From contig NZ_KE383995.1 of NCBI RefSeq assembly GCF_000423265.1, positions 10,206 through 42,296 of the forward strand: 32,091 nt of DNA, written 5' to 3'. The notes beneath the pieces were generated by a model. It made no database searches and was not told the origin of the DNA. It saw nothing but the letters and a program-made list of their open reading frames with translations. A program made the translations under genes and the position numbers. Source of the DNA: Ligilactobacillus saerimneri DSM 16049 (GTDB lineage: Bacteria; Bacillota; Bacilli; Lactobacillales; Lactobacillaceae). Positions within the stretch are counted from its first letter, which is position 1, and each line of letters begins with the position of its first letter. Below are positions 1 to 10,100 of the stretch, piece by piece.

Positions 1-12
1 CGGCTCCCGCAA
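1..12 (+). tRNA. 3' end of a tRNA, probably initiator tRNA-fMet (partial)
   Basis: The first 12 bases read as the end of a T-stem, then TCCCGCA and a discriminator A. In initiator tRNAs the acceptor 5' strand is CGCGGGA, with C1 unpaired against A72, which fits this tail. No CCA is encoded, as for the neighbouring tRNA-Asp. Only the tail is in the window, so the identity is inferred. Confidence 0.45.
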
Positions 13-16
13 TTTT

Positions 17-89
17 GGTCCTATGGTGTAGGGGTTATCACGCCTGCCTGTCACGCAGGAGATCACCGGTTCAAATCCGGTTAGGACCG
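17..89 (+). tRNA. tRNA-Asp (anticodon GTC)
   Basis: The cloverleaf is complete. The acceptor strands GGTCCTA (17-23) and TAGGACC (82-88) pair, with discriminator G89. The anticodon stem CCTGC/GCAGG encloses loop CTGTCAC, with GTC at 50-52. The T arm is CCGGTTCAAATCCGG. The CCA end is not encoded. It lies four bases after the preceding tRNA tail, so it is probably the last gene of a tRNA cluster that ends at the terminator at 108-133. Confidence 0.97.
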
Positions 90-107
90 TTTATAGTTTT
101 GATGGAG

Positions 108-133
108 CATCCTATCTTATAGGGTGTTTTTTT
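108..133 (+). terminator. Rho-independent terminator of the tRNA cluster
   Basis: CATCCTAT pairs with ATAGGGTG (one G-T pair) around a CTT loop and is followed by seven T. It separates the tRNA transcript from the metK leader. Confidence 0.85.
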
Positions 134-158
134 ATTACTATTGTGTTAAACTTGATGA

Positions 159-234
159 GTTACAACTCATTCCCGATAGGATTCACCATGTGTGAAGATG
201 CCTTGTAACCACAAATAATAACTATTAATGGGGG
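159..234 (+). promoter_or_regulatory. SMK box (SAM-III) riboswitch of metK
   Basis: GTTACAA (159-165) pairs perfectly with TTGTAAC (203-209). Between them are the conserved TTCCCGATAGGAT segment (170-182), an inner hairpin TTCAC/GTGAA (182-186/192-196) and GATGCC. The Shine-Dalgarno GGGGG at 230-234 lies 10 bases before the start codon. This matches the known SMK-box layout of Lactobacillales metK leaders, in which bound S-adenosylmethionine stabilises pairing of the Shine-Dalgarno sequence with an upstream anti-Shine-Dalgarno segment and shuts off translation. It therefore acts on translation, which agrees with the absence of a terminator between the element and metK. Confidence 0.93.
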
Positions 235-244
235 AATTTATACC

Positions 245-1438
245 ATGTCAGAAAGACGTTTATTTACATCGGAATCAGTTTCAGAAGGACACCCAGATAA
301 AATTGCTGATCAAATTAGTGATGCGATCTTGGATGAACTGTTGAAGCAGGATAAGGATTCACGGGTGGCGGTAGAAACATCTGTCACTACTGGTTTAGTG
401 CTGGTATTTGGGGAAGTTTCAACTAAAGCATATGTAAATATCCAAGAGATTGTACGGAGAACTATTCGTGAGATTGGGTATACTGATGGCAAGTATGGCT
501 TTGATGCTGACAACTGTGCAGTAATCACAGCAATTGATGAACAGTCACCAGATATTGCCCAAGGGGTTGATGATTCGGTTGAAAGTCGCGCTAATGGGGA
601 AGATCCGCTGGACAAGATCGGTGCGGGAGACCAAGGCCTTATGTTTGGTTTTGCAACTGATGAAACACCAGAATATATGCCTTTGGCTTTGATGTTAAGC
701 CATAAGTTGATGAAGCGGACGGCTCACTTACGCAAGGACGGGATTTTGACCTACCTGCGGCCAGATGCCAAAGCTGAAGTTACGATTGAATATGATGAAA
801 ATAACCATCCGCGCCGAGTTGATACGGTGGTCTTGAGTACGCAACACGATCCAGAAATATCATTGGATCAGATCAAACAAGACGTGATGGAACATGTCAT
901 TCGCCATGTAATCCCAGCCAAGTATCTGGATGAGCGGACTAAATACTTTATCAACCCAACCGGGCGGTTTGTCATTGGCGGTCCGCAAGGGGATGCCGGT
1001 TTAACAGGACGGAAGATCATTGTAGATACTTATGGTGGGGCTGCTCACCATGGTGGTGGGGCCTTCTCTGGTAAGGATGCTACCAAGGTTGACCGGTCAG
1101 CTAGTTATGCTGCCCGGTATATCGCCAAAAACATTGTTGCTGCGGGGATCGCACACCAAGTAGAAGTTCAGATCGCCTATGCTATCGGGGTCGCTGAACC
1201 AGTTTCGGTAGCAGTCGACACCTTTGGTACTAGCACGGTTGATCAAGCTGCCTTGATCAAGGCAATTCGGAAGATCTTTGATTTACGGCCAGCTGGAATT
1301 ATCCAAATGCTCGACCTCAAACGTCCAATCTATAAGCAAACAGCCGCTTATGGACACTTTGGTCGGACTGATGTCGACCTGCCATGGGAACACACGGATA
1401 AGGTTGCAGCACTAAAAGCTGAACTGAATATTGATTAA
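245..1438 (+). CDS. metK: S-adenosylmethionine synthetase
   Basis: The enzyme makes S-adenosylmethionine from methionine and ATP, the methyl donor for the cell. The 397 residues are the usual full length. Family signatures are present: the N-terminal GHPDKIADQ, the [10 protein letters not shown] loop, and [17 protein letters not shown] near residues 270-285, which carries the phosphate-binding glycines and catalytic Asp/Lys. Start ATG at 245 follows the GGGGG ribosome binding site at 230-234, which is part of the SMK-box riboswitch, so product feedback is expected at translation. It stands alone: a terminator lies upstream and a separate promoter region precedes the next gene. No clear terminator is visible directly after it. 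Confidence 0.98.
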   Translation: MSERRLFTSESVSEGHPDKIADQISDAILDELLKQDKDSRVAVETSVTTGLVLVFGEVSTKAYVNIQEIVRRTIREIGYTDGKYGFDADNCAVITAIDEQSPDIAQGVDDSVESRANGEDPLDKIGAGDQGLMFGFATDETPEYMPLALMLSHKLMKRTAHLRKDGILTYLRPDAKAEVTIEYDENNHPRRVDTVVLSTQHDPEISLDQIKQDVMEHVIRHVIPAKYLDERTKYFINPTGRFVIGGPQGDAGLTGRKIIVDTYGGAAHHGGGAFSGKDATKVDRSASYAARYIAKNIVAAGIAHQVEVQIAYAIGVAEPVSVAVDTFGTSTVDQAALIKAIRKIFDLRPAGIIQMLDLKRPIYKQTAAYGHFGRTDVDLPWEHTDKVAALKAELNID

Positions 1439-1456
1439 TATAATTTGCTAATAGTC

Positions 1457-1608
1457 GGAGCCTCTGCAAGCTCCAGGATTTAGTTGATTAAATTATAAAT
1501 TGAAAACTACATTCATTTACTAGGTGGAATTTTTATCCCTGGTTTTCGAATCTTTCAAGGAATAATATAACCTAATCAACAAACTGGAGAACTTTGCGGG
1601 GGCTCTTT
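1457..1608 (+). promoter_or_regulatory. Structured region of unknown class upstream of the wall-hydrolase gene
   Basis: Three nested or adjacent pairings are visible: GGAGC/GCTCC (1457-1461/1470-1474), a long-range GTTGATTA/TAATCAAC (1483-1490/1573-1580), and a weaker GAG...GCTC at about 1587-1605. None is followed by a T-run, so it is not an ordinary terminator. The only good -10 seen (1652-1657) lies downstream, so the region may belong to the metK 3' UTR rather than to a leader. It does not match a riboswitch class I can recognise. Confidence 0.3.
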
Positions 1609-1651
1609 AAATTTAAACAATAAAATTAATGTATTCTTTAAACTTGTGCTT

Positions 1652-1657
1652 TATAAT
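1652..1657 (+). promoter_or_regulatory. Probable -10 box for the LysM glucosaminidase gene
   Basis: TATAAT sits 56 bases before the GTG start of the next gene in an AT-rich stretch. No good -35 hexamer is seen at 16-18 bases upstream. Confidence 0.45.
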
Positions 1658-1713
1658 AATACTAGGTATCAAATTTTTATAATTTTGGTGAGTAATAGAG
1701 AGGGAGGTTCATC

Positions 1714-4119
1714 GTGAAAAAGAGAAAAGAGCGTTTAGAAGAACAACAAAGATATAAATTTAACCGCAACTTAAATGACTTTAAAAAGGCAACGACATTT
1801 GTCGGGACTACACTCCTGATGGGGGCATCGATTCTGGCAGGTGGCAAAACCAAAGCCGATATGGTTAAGAGCGGAAGTCCAGAAATGACGCAAAGCGATG
1901 ATCACGACCAACAGGACCTGACAAAACAACAGGACAGCTTGCGTGATCAAGTACGACCACAAGTTGTGGCTGCTAACAGTGCTCAAGCAGAGCAAGAAGC
2001 CACTAGCAAAGATTTGACCCAACAGGATGAAACTACGCTGACTTCTGAAACTAAGGAGCAAACAGCTACGGATTCGTCTGCCAAAACGGCATCAGCAGAC
2101 TTAGTTACAGCAGATCAGGTCCAGGAAGTAGCTACCAGTGGCAAGCCAACTGTCCAAGAATACAAGAGCAGTGCAGTAGTGACTGCCACTGCTAATAGTC
2201 AGGACCTGACAAACAAGGCTACGTCAGCAGCAAACACTACTGACCAGGCCCCAACGACTACTGCTAACCAGGCAAGTGAGCAACCACAAGGGCAGACAAC
2301 CCAAAATACCCAAGCAACAACGACAACTCAAACAACTACAAGTCAAGCTACCACGCCTGCTAAGCCAACTACCACCACGACAACGACGAATACAGTCACC
2401 TTGAAGACAACTACATCCTTGAAGTTGGCCCAAATTCAAAAGGCAACATACAGTCAGTCGGCTCTCAAGCAGATGAAGGTAGCGCGGCCAACGGTTACAT
2501 ATAGTACCAATACACCGGCTGGGGTCTTCATCAATAATATTAAGGATGCAGCGGTGCAAGTAGCTAACAAGTATGGGCTATATGCTTCATTGATGATTGC
2601 CCAAGCAGGGTTGGAAAGTGCCTGGGGCAACAGTGCCTTGGCAACCAAGGCTTATAATTTATTCGGAGTAAAATGGACTGGCCGGGGAGCATATATCACA
2701 ATGCCAACCCAAGAATACTACGGTGGGAGTTATCACACTGTATATGCCAAGTTCCAGCGCTATGATAGCTACTATGATGCCTTGACGGGCTATGCTAATA
2801 TGATTGCTTCGAACTTCTTCCGGTCAACCAAGGCGAACGCTGCTACGGTAGAACGGGCAGCTGAAAACCTCCGTAACGGGAAGTACGGGACCTATGCAAC
2901 GGCTCCTAACTATGCTTCATCATTGATCCGGGTAATCAATAGTTACAATTTGAAACAGTTTGACGGGGCGAGTGCAAGTACCAATACCAATACTGGCAAC
3001 TCGTTGAATAATACGGCTAAGACTTATACAGTCCAAGCGGGAGACAGCGTTTGGGGAATTTCCCAACAAACCGGGGTTTCAATGGACAACTTACGGTCCT
3101 GGAATAAGATCCAAAACAACTTTATCTATCCGGGTCAAGTCTTACAGCTAGTCGCTCCGGGAACGACAACTCAGACTAATACCAATACAACTAATACCAA
3201 CGGCGACAAGACCTATACGGTTAAAGCCGGGGACAGCGTCTGGGGAATTTCCCACCAGACCGGGGTGTCTATGAGTGACTTGCGGGCTTGGAACAATATT
3301 CAAAATAACTTCATCTATCCAGGTCAGAAGTTAATTATTGCCAAGAAAGCTAATAATAATCAAAACACCCACACTAACACTAATACCAGCACGAATAATA
3401 AGACCTACACGGTTAAAGCTGGTGACAGTGTCTGGGCTATCGCCCAAAAGACTGGGGTTTCAATGGATACGTTACGGTCCTTGAATAACATCAAGAACAA
3501 CTTCATCTACCCAGGGCAACAACTCAAGTTGAGCAACTCCAATTCAAGCTCAAATACAAGTAACCCAGGCAAGACCAATGCAACAACTAACAGTGGCAAA
3601 ACATACACTGTGAAGTCTGGGGACAGTGTCTGGGCCATCGCTCAAAAGACCGGGGTTTCAATGGATACGTTACGGTCCTTGAATAACATCAAGAACAACT
3701 TCATCTACCCAGGGCAACAACTCAAGTTGAGCAACTCTAATTCAAGCTCAAATACAAGTAACCCAGGCAAGACCAATGCAGCAACTAACAGTGGTAAAAC
3801 TTACACTGTGAAGTCTGGGGACAGCGTCTGGGCCATCGCTCAAAAGACTGGGGTTTCAATGGATACGTTACGGTCTTTGAACAACATCCAGGGTAATTTC
3901 ATCTATCCAGGCCAACAACTACGGTTGAGTGGTTCTAATAGCAGTCAGACTACGACTAAGACTAATAGCAGCACCTCAAGCACAGGGACTTACCAAGTTA
4001 AGAGTGGGGATTCCTTGTGGAAGATCGCAATGGAACATGGGACCACTGTCGAACGGTTGCGGTCACTGAATAAGATCACCGGGAGCATGATCTACCCAGG
4101 GCAACACTTACGCTTTTAA
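1714..4119 (+). CDS. Secreted GH73 endo-beta-N-acetylglucosaminidase with six C-terminal LysM modules
   Basis: This is a peptidoglycan hydrolase of 801 residues. A charged N-terminus (MKKRKERLEEQQRYKF) precedes a hydrophobic export signal at about residues 25-48. Residues 50-250 are a Thr/Gln/Ser-rich, low-complexity wall-spanning region. The GH73 glucosaminidase domain lies at about 265-415 and contains LESAWGNS, where E301 is the expected catalytic acid. Six LysM modules (each YTVKxGDSVWxIA... to NFIYPGQxL) run from about 437 to the C-terminus, separated by Asn/Ser/Thr linkers, and bind wall glycans. The GTG start is supported by GGGAGG at 1702-1707. A role in cell separation or autolysis, as for AcmA-type enzymes, is inferred. 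Modules three to five are almost identical in DNA sequence. Confidence 0.93.
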   Translation: MKKRKERLEEQQRYKFNRNLNDFKKATTFVGTTLLMGASILAGGKTKADMVKSGSPEMTQSDDHDQQDLTKQQDSLRDQVRPQVVAANSAQAEQEATSKDLTQQDETTLTSETKEQTATDSSAKTASADLVTADQVQEVATSGKPTVQEYKSSAVVTATANSQDLTNKATSAANTTDQAPTTTANQASEQPQGQTTQNTQATTTTQTTTSQATTPAKPTTTTTTTNTVTLKTTTSLKLAQIQKATYSQSALKQMKVARPTVTYSTNTPAGVFINNIKDAAVQVANKYGLYASLMIAQAGLESAWGNSALATKAYNLFGVKWTGRGAYITMPTQEYYGGSYHTVYAKFQRYDSYYDALTGYANMIASNFFRSTKANAATVERAAENLRNGKYGTYATAPNYASSLIRVINSYNLKQFDGASASTNTNTGNSLNNTAKTYTVQAGDSVWGISQQTGVSMDNLRSWNKIQNNFIYPGQVLQLVAPGTTTQTNTNTTNTNGDKTYTVKAGDSVWGISHQTGVSMSDLRAWNNIQNNFIYPGQKLIIAKKANNNQNTHTNTNTSTNNKTYTVKAGDSVWAIAQKTGVSMDTLRSLNNIKNNFIYPGQQLKLSNSNSSSNTSNPGKTNATTNSGKTYTVKSGDSVWAIAQKTGVSMDTLRSLNNIKNNFIYPGQQLKLSNSNSSSNTSNPGKTNAATNSGKTYTVKSGDSVWAIAQKTGVSMDTLRSLNNIQGNFIYPGQQLRLSGSNSSQTTTKTNSSTSSTGTYQVKSGDSLWKIAMEHGTTVERLRSLNKITGSMIYPGQHLRF
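3400..3939 (+). repeat. Tandem 198-base coding repeats (LysM modules 3-5)
   Basis: The LysM-plus-linker unit recurs with a 198-base (66-residue) period; for example CAGTGGCAAAACATACACTG at 3591 matches CAGTGGTAAAACTTACACTG at 3789. Modules 3 and 4 share long identical tracts, including the Ser/Asn linker. Modules 1, 2 and 6 have diverged. Confidence 0.9.
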
Positions 4120-4125
4120 TTGATC

Positions 4126-4154
4126 TTGCAATCAAAATGGTGATTTGCTAAGAT
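4126..4154 (+). promoter_or_regulatory. Promoter of the leuS leader
   Basis: The -35 TTGCAA (4126-4131), a 17-base spacer and the -10 TAAGAT (4149-4154) preceded by TGC (extended -10) form a strong promoter just after the wall-hydrolase gene and just before the T-box leader. Confidence 0.75.
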
Positions 4155-4159
4155 GAAAG

Positions 4160-4410
4160 AAATCAATATCTGTGAGCATTGACAGAGGAATAGTAAGATT
4201 ACAGCGACTTGGCAGAGAGCAGGGGTTAGGTGTGAACCCTGCAAGGAGCTTGATCTGAACTCACCCCTAGTGCTTTTTTGCTGAACTAACAGTAGGCAAA
4301 AACGGAACCACCGTTAACGGTTTGAGGGTCACCATGAGAATGGTGGAATGATAGGTGGTACCGCGAGTTTTCGTCCTATACAGTTGTCGTAGACTGTATA
4401 GGACTTTTTT
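4160..4410 (+). promoter_or_regulatory. T-box riboswitch (leucine, specifier CTC) controlling leuS
   Basis: The leader contains the conserved T-box sequence AGGTGGTACCGCG at 4353-4365, upstream of a terminator (4373-4410). Stem I includes a strong hairpin CAGGGGTT/AACCCTG (about 4220-4241). The likely specifier is CTC at 4260-4262, followed by A as is usual, in the segment GAACTCACC; this reads leucine and agrees with the downstream gene. Uncharged tRNA-Leu would pair with the specifier and the T-box, favouring the antiterminator so that leuS is transcribed. The specifier assignment is by position, not by folding. Confidence 0.93.
4373..4410 (+). terminator. Regulated terminator of the leuS T-box
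   Basis: GTCCTATACAGT (4373-4384) pairs perfectly with ACTGTATAGGAC (4392-4403) and is followed by a T-run. It lies between the T-box and the leuS start and is the off-state of the switch. Confidence 0.93.
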
Positions 4411-4441
4411 GATTGAAAGAATAGAGAAAGGATTAGCGACA

Positions 4442-6856
4442 ATGGCATATAATCACAAAAGTATTGAAAAGAAATGGCAAAAATACTGGTTAGAGCACAA
4501 AACATTTAAGACAACGGAAGATCCGGAAAAGAAGAACTTCTATGCCTTAGATATGTTCCCCTATCCATCTGGACAAGGCTTGCACGTAGGACACCCTGAA
4601 GGGTACACGGCAACGGATATTATTGCCCGGATGAAGCGGATGCAAGGCTACAATGTTTTGCACCCAATGGGATGGGATGCCTTTGGTCTGCCAGCAGAAC
4701 AATATGCCCTCAAGACAGGACATACGCCCAAGGAATTCACTAAGAAAAATATCAATAACTTCCGGCGGCAGATCCAATCACTCGGTTTGTCTTATGATTG
4801 GGACCGGGAAGTTAATACCACTGATGAAGAATACTACAAGTGGACGCAGTGGATTTTTGAACAACTCTACAAGAAGGGCTTGGCTTATGAAGCCGAAGTT
4901 CCGGTTAACTGGAGCCCAGACTTGGGCACAGTTGTGGCCAATGAAGAAGTGATCAATGGCAAGACAGAACGGGGCGGTTTCCCAGTTATCAGAAAGCCAA
5001 TGCGGCAATGGATGCTCAAGATCACGGCTTATGCAGACCGGTTAATCGATGACTTAAAGGATCTCGATTGGCCTAAGTCAATCAAGGACCAACAGATCAA
5101 CTGGATCGGTCGGTCAGTGGGGGCAAGCGTCTTCTTTGACGTTGCCGGAATGGACGATGCCAAGATCGAAGTGTTCACTACCCGACCAGATACTTTATTT
5201 GGGGCAGCTTACATCGTTTTAGCCCCAGAACATGACCTGGTTAAGCAGTTGACGACACCAGCCCACCAAGCAGCGGTTGATGAATACATCGAAGCAGCTT
5301 CCCACCGGTCTGACTTGGAACGGACTGAGCTCAACAAGGACAAGACCGGGGTCTTTACTGGGGCTTATGCGATCAACCCTGTTAACGGCAAGCAACTGCC
5401 AATCTGGATCAGTGACTATGTTTTAGCCTCCTATGGGACGGGGGCAGTGATGGGGTCACCAGCCCATGATGAACGGGACTGGCACTTTGCTAAGAAGTAT
5501 GACCTGTCAATTATTCCGGTTATTGCTGGGGGCGATGTGGAAGAAGCACCATATACGGGTGAAGGTCCGCACATCAACTCAGAATTCTTGGATGGCATGG
5601 ACAAGAAAGAAGCCATCGCAACAATGATTGAATGGTTGGAAGAACATGACGCTGGTCACAGCAAGGTTAACTACCGGCTGCGGGACTGGTTGTTCTCACG
5701 GCAAAGATACTGGGGTGAACCAATTCCAGTTATTCACTGGGAAGACGGGGAAACTACCTTGGTACCTGAAGAAGAATTGCCATTGAAGTTACCTGTAACT
5801 GATAACATCAAGCCATCCGGTACAGGCGAAAGCCCTCTGGCTAACCTGGATGACTGGGTTAATGTGGTCGATGAAAATGGACGGAAAGGGAAACGGGAAA
5901 CTAATACGATGCCACAATGGGCCGGCAGTTCCTGGTACTACCTCCGCTACATTGATCCACATAACCGGGCAGCTTTGGCAGACTATGAAAAGCTCAAGCA
6001 ATGGTTGCCAATTGACTTGTATGTCGGTGGGGCTGAACATGCGGTCTTGCACTTGTTGTACGCACGTTTCTGGCACAAGTTCCTCTATGACCTCGGAGTA
6101 GTTCCAACCAAGGAACCATTCCAAAAGTTGGTTAACCAAGGGATGATCCTGGGGAAGAACCACGAAAAGATGTCCAAGTCTAAAGGCAACGTGGTTAACC
6201 CTGATGACATCGTCGAAGAATACGGGGCAGATACCCTCCGGATGTACGAAATGTTTATGGGACCACTGGATGCTTCTATTCCATGGAGTGAAAAAGGTCT
6301 TGGTGGGGCTAACCGCTTCGTTCATCGGATCTGGAACTTAATGATCGATGATAACGATCAATTGCGGGACCGGGTAACAACGCTGAACGATGGCGCTTTG
6401 GATAAGATCTACAACCAAACGGTGAAGAAGGTCACTGAAGATTATGAAGAATTGCACTTCAACACCGCCATCTCCCAGATGATGATCTTTGTCAATGAAG
6501 CCCACAAAGCTGACGCTTTACCACTGGAATACATGGAGGGCTTTGTCAAGTTGGTTGCACCAATCGCACCACACATTGCAGAAGAACTGTGGACGAAGTT
6601 AGGCCATGTGGGAACAATTAGTTACCAACCATGGCCAACTTATGACGAAAGCAAGTTAGTCGAAACAACGGTTGAAATTGTTGTACAGATTAACGGAAAG
6701 GTCCGGCAACATCTCGAAGTGGCTAAGGATGCTAATAAGGAAGACCTGGAAAAGGTTGCCTTAGCTGATGAACGGATCCAAGCAGAGTTAGCCGATAAGA
6801 ATATTGTGCGGGTGATCGCAGTTCCTGGCCGGTTGGTCAACATCGTAGTTAAATAA
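4442..6856 (+). CDS. leuS: Leucyl-tRNA synthetase
   Basis: This class I aminoacyl-tRNA synthetase charges tRNA-Leu. The 804 residues are the normal bacterial length. The HIGH-type motif is HVGH in [15 protein letters not shown]; the connective editing domain includes [19 protein letters not shown] and [20 protein letters not shown] is intact in [16 protein letters not shown]. The frame is open upstream to 4355, but that extension would translate the T-box and terminator, so the start is ATG 4442 (MAYNHKS), with AAAGGA at 4427-4432. Transcription depends on the T-box leader. The gene has its own terminator at 6899-6932. Confidence 0.98.
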   Translation: MAYNHKSIEKKWQKYWLEHKTFKTTEDPEKKNFYALDMFPYPSGQGLHVGHPEGYTATDIIARMKRMQGYNVLHPMGWDAFGLPAEQYALKTGHTPKEFTKKNINNFRRQIQSLGLSYDWDREVNTTDEEYYKWTQWIFEQLYKKGLAYEAEVPVNWSPDLGTVVANEEVINGKTERGGFPVIRKPMRQWMLKITAYADRLIDDLKDLDWPKSIKDQQINWIGRSVGASVFFDVAGMDDAKIEVFTTRPDTLFGAAYIVLAPEHDLVKQLTTPAHQAAVDEYIEAASHRSDLERTELNKDKTGVFTGAYAINPVNGKQLPIWISDYVLASYGTGAVMGSPAHDERDWHFAKKYDLSIIPVIAGGDVEEAPYTGEGPHINSEFLDGMDKKEAIATMIEWLEEHDAGHSKVNYRLRDWLFSRQRYWGEPIPVIHWEDGETTLVPEEELPLKLPVTDNIKPSGTGESPLANLDDWVNVVDENGRKGKRETNTMPQWAGSSWYYLRYIDPHNRAALADYEKLKQWLPIDLYVGGAEHAVLHLLYARFWHKFLYDLGVVPTKEPFQKLVNQGMILGKNHEKMSKSKGNVVNPDDIVEEYGADTLRMYEMFMGPLDASIPWSEKGLGGANRFVHRIWNLMIDDNDQLRDRVTTLNDGALDKIYNQTVKKVTEDYEELHFNTAISQMMIFVNEAHKADALPLEYMEGFVKLVAPIAPHIAEELWTKLGHVGTISYQPWPTYDESKLVETTVEIVVQINGKVRQHLEVAKDANKEDLEKVALADERIQAELADKNIVRVIAVPGRLVNIVVK

Positions 6857-6898
6857 CTAGTAAATAAATCCTGTGCGGACTGAAAAAAGGTCCGCTAC

Positions 6899-6932
6899 CC
6901 CTAAGCTGGAGGAATCTGGCTTAGGGTTTTTT
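6899..6932 (+). terminator. Terminator after leuS
   Basis: CCCTAAGC (6899-6906) pairs with GCTTAGGG (6919-6926) and is followed by six T. Confidence 0.92.
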
Positions 6933-7161
6933 GTTTTAGCTAGATAGAGATGAAAATCATTTTATGCAATGCTATAACTTATATTAAATGATTAATAAGC
7001 CTGTTGATGGCTAGGAGGACAATCTTTGAATGGGGCAATGAAGGGGGATAAAGACTAGTAGTAAATCTTTCGAACAATTAGCTTGAATTTATATATATAT
7101 ATAATGTTATTGATTAAATTGGTTTTAACAAAAGTTTAAGCATTAGAGGGGGATACATACT

Positions 7162-10100
7162 ATGGTTTCTCACAATACGAAAAAAGCATTGACGATTGCG
7201 GGTGCAGGTTTAGCAACCCTAGCAGGATCTTCTGTTTTAAGTAGTAATGTTAGCGCTGACACTGTTGCGCCAGATACTACTAATGTTACTAACACGACAG
7301 CAGATACTCCACAAACCCAACACGAAGCAGCTTTAAAAGCGCTAGATGAAGCAAAGGCTAAAGATGAACAAGCAACCCAGGCATTAAATGATGCCAAAAA
7401 GGAAGCTGATCAAGCGCAAGCTAACAAAGATCAAGCCCAAGATGCAGTTAACCAACAACAAGGGCAAGTTGATCAAGCGCAAAAAGATACTAATCAAGCC
7501 CAAGAGACAGTTAACAAGGCTCAAGACGATGTTGCTAAGGCGCAAGAAAACGCTAAGGACGCAACACCAGAAAATATTGCTAACACAGAAAAAGCAATTA
7601 AAGATCAACAGGATAAGATTCAACAAGACGCTACTGCCGTTGATCAAGCAACTCAAGCAGTGCGGGATGCAAACCAAAATGTTGATCAGACTCAGCAAAC
7701 AGCTGATCAAGCCCAAACAAATGTTAATGACAAGCAAAGTGCAACTGATAAGGCACAACAAGACTTGGACAAGGCTAACGAAGCTTTAGCAGACAATGAT
7801 GTTGAAAAAGCTCAGAATGATTACAACCAAGCTCAAGCAAACACTAAGCAAGCACAACAAGATGATGCTAACGCTAAGCAAGCTGTTACTGATACTCAGA
7901 ATGCATTAGAGCAAGCTAACCAAAAGGTTAACGATGCCTTAAATACTGCTACTGAAGCTCAAAAGACAGCGGACAATGCTCAAGCAGATTATGATGCCAA
8001 GAACCAAGCGGTTAACCAGTCACAACAGAAGGTTAACAAGGACTTAGCTGACATTAAAGCAGTTGAAGAAGCAATGGCTAACCAAAACGTGATTAACTTA
8101 CCGGATGGTTATGTAGATGCGTTGAAGGCTTATGAAAAGGATCAATCTTCGCAAAACGATGAAGCTTTAATCAACTTAGGTAAAAAAGGAATGGACCTGA
8201 ATGAGTATCACGCAAGCGAAGCTGATAAAAACCGCAAGATCGTATACTCACCAAACGAACCTTTGAGTGATGATGTTGAAATTGAATTGACACAGTTTAC
8301 AGCTCAGCTTTTAAATCAAATTATTACACAATTTGGATCTCCTAAATATGTTATTAATGGTGGTTCCTTGGCATTAGCAAGAGAAGTTTCTAAGCGTTAT
8401 GATGCAGATAAATGGAATACTTTTGACAAGAACGATCATGATAGAGCAGCTATTAATAATGCTGCAAAAGACCTTGGTATTTATTACAGTGTAAACTTAA
8501 AGGGAAACGCATATGAAAATCTGCTTAGTGGTGACTATTTCACCAGAGAACCAAAAGAAAGAACAACTACTATGGCAGACCTGAAAGCTCAAATTTATAA
8601 AGCTATCACTGTCATGCTTTTCCAAGATAGTGATGGCAACCAATGGGGACATGCTACAGCATTAACAGGGTTCCGTAGAGGAATCGATGAGCAGATCAGC
8701 AGTCCATTAGAATTGGGTGTCATGATCGATGCAATGTATCAAACACATATTCTCTCGGTCAGTGAAGATTCACACAAATATGATCCATCAGATATATACT
8801 CTAACATCCAGGAGAACAGTAAATATAATCAGTTAGCCCAAACCACTTATGCTGTTCCTGATTCCAACAAGTTAGCGGAACAAAAGGCACAATTGCAAAC
8901 ACAACTACAGGCTGACCAAACTGACTTGGGTAATAAGCAACAAGTAGCTAGTGAAGCTTTGGCTGTAAAGCAACAAGCTGATAAAGACTTAGCAACAGCT
9001 AACCAAAACCTGGCAACGGCGAGAACATCCCAACAGCAAGCTCAACAAGCAGCTAGCGCTGCTAAGACTACTGCTGACCAAGCAGCTCAAGCATTGACCA
9101 CAGCAACTAATAACGAGCAAGCAGCTAAGGAAAAATTAGCAGCTGTGAGTGCAGATGAAGCTACTAAGCAGGAAGCAGTTAACCAAGCTCAAGTAGCCTT
9201 GAAGGCCGCTCAAGACGAGTTAGCTCAAGCCCAACAAGACTTAGCTGCTAAGCAAACGGCATTAAAGGATGCTCAAAATGATTTAGCTACTAAGCAGACA
9301 GCAGTTAAGACCGCTCAGGATCAAGAACAAGCTGACCGGGATCAATTAGCTAAGTTGCAACAACAATTAGCTGATTACCAAAATGCACCTGTGTTAGTTC
9401 AAGCGGCCCAAGATAAGTTAGCTCAAGCCCAACAAGACTTAGTTGCTAAGCAAACAGCACTGAAGGATGCCCAAGATGCTTTAGCTACTAAGCAAGCAGC
9501 CTTGAAAGAAGCTCAAGACAACTTCGATCAAGCGCAAGCTAAGTTGGACACAGCCCAAGCTAATAAGGATCAAGCTGATCAAGAATTAGCTGCAGCGATC
9601 GAAGCAGCTAAAACTAACGCTGAAAAGTATGGTGACCAAGTAGTAGTTAACCCAGTAAGCGTCACTGAAGGAGCTAAGGAGTTACCAGAATTGACTTTGG
9701 CTAACCCACAAGCTTTACCGGTTGCACGCAATACTATGGCCTTGTTTGCTCGGGTAGCACAAAGCCTGACAGCTTTGCCATACGGAACAACAGTGGCTTG
9801 GAATGACGCTACTAAGGCATTGGCTGATATGCAAAAGGCTGGTCAGTATACAGAACAGGCTCTAGTTACCTTCCCAGACGGAACAACCAAGGTGGTCAAC
9901 TTCAAGTTAACGGTAACAGCAGTAGCCAAAGAAACAACACCAAGTCAACCAAATACTAGTCATCACCAAGACAACATTGAACCATTAGATGGCATTACAG
10001 ATGCACAAAAAGCCAGCTTTGCTGGGTATCATGTCCTTGATGGCCGGGTAGTGGATGCTAATGGTAAGCCAGTTGCTGGCTGGACAATCCGCCAAGGGAT

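Noticed and set aside
1457-1608. c-di-AMP (ydaO) riboswitch before the wall hydrolase
   Set aside because: Such switches often precede wall hydrolases, but the conserved core segments are not seen here.
3000-4119. CRISPR-like periodic repeats
   Set aside because: The 198-base period is in frame and encodes LysM modules; there are no short repeats with unique spacers.
4355-4441. N-terminal extension of leuS by 29 codons
   Set aside because: It would translate the T-box and terminator; the family start MAYNHKS at 4442 has its own ribosome binding site.
5789-6325. 178-codon open frame on the - strand within leuS
   Set aside because: It is antisense to a conserved gene, has no ribosome binding site or recognisable domain, and arises from codon bias.
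7384-7789. Open frames on both strands within the coiled-coil region
   Set aside because: They are low-complexity by-products of the repetitive Gln/Ala/Lys coding sequence.
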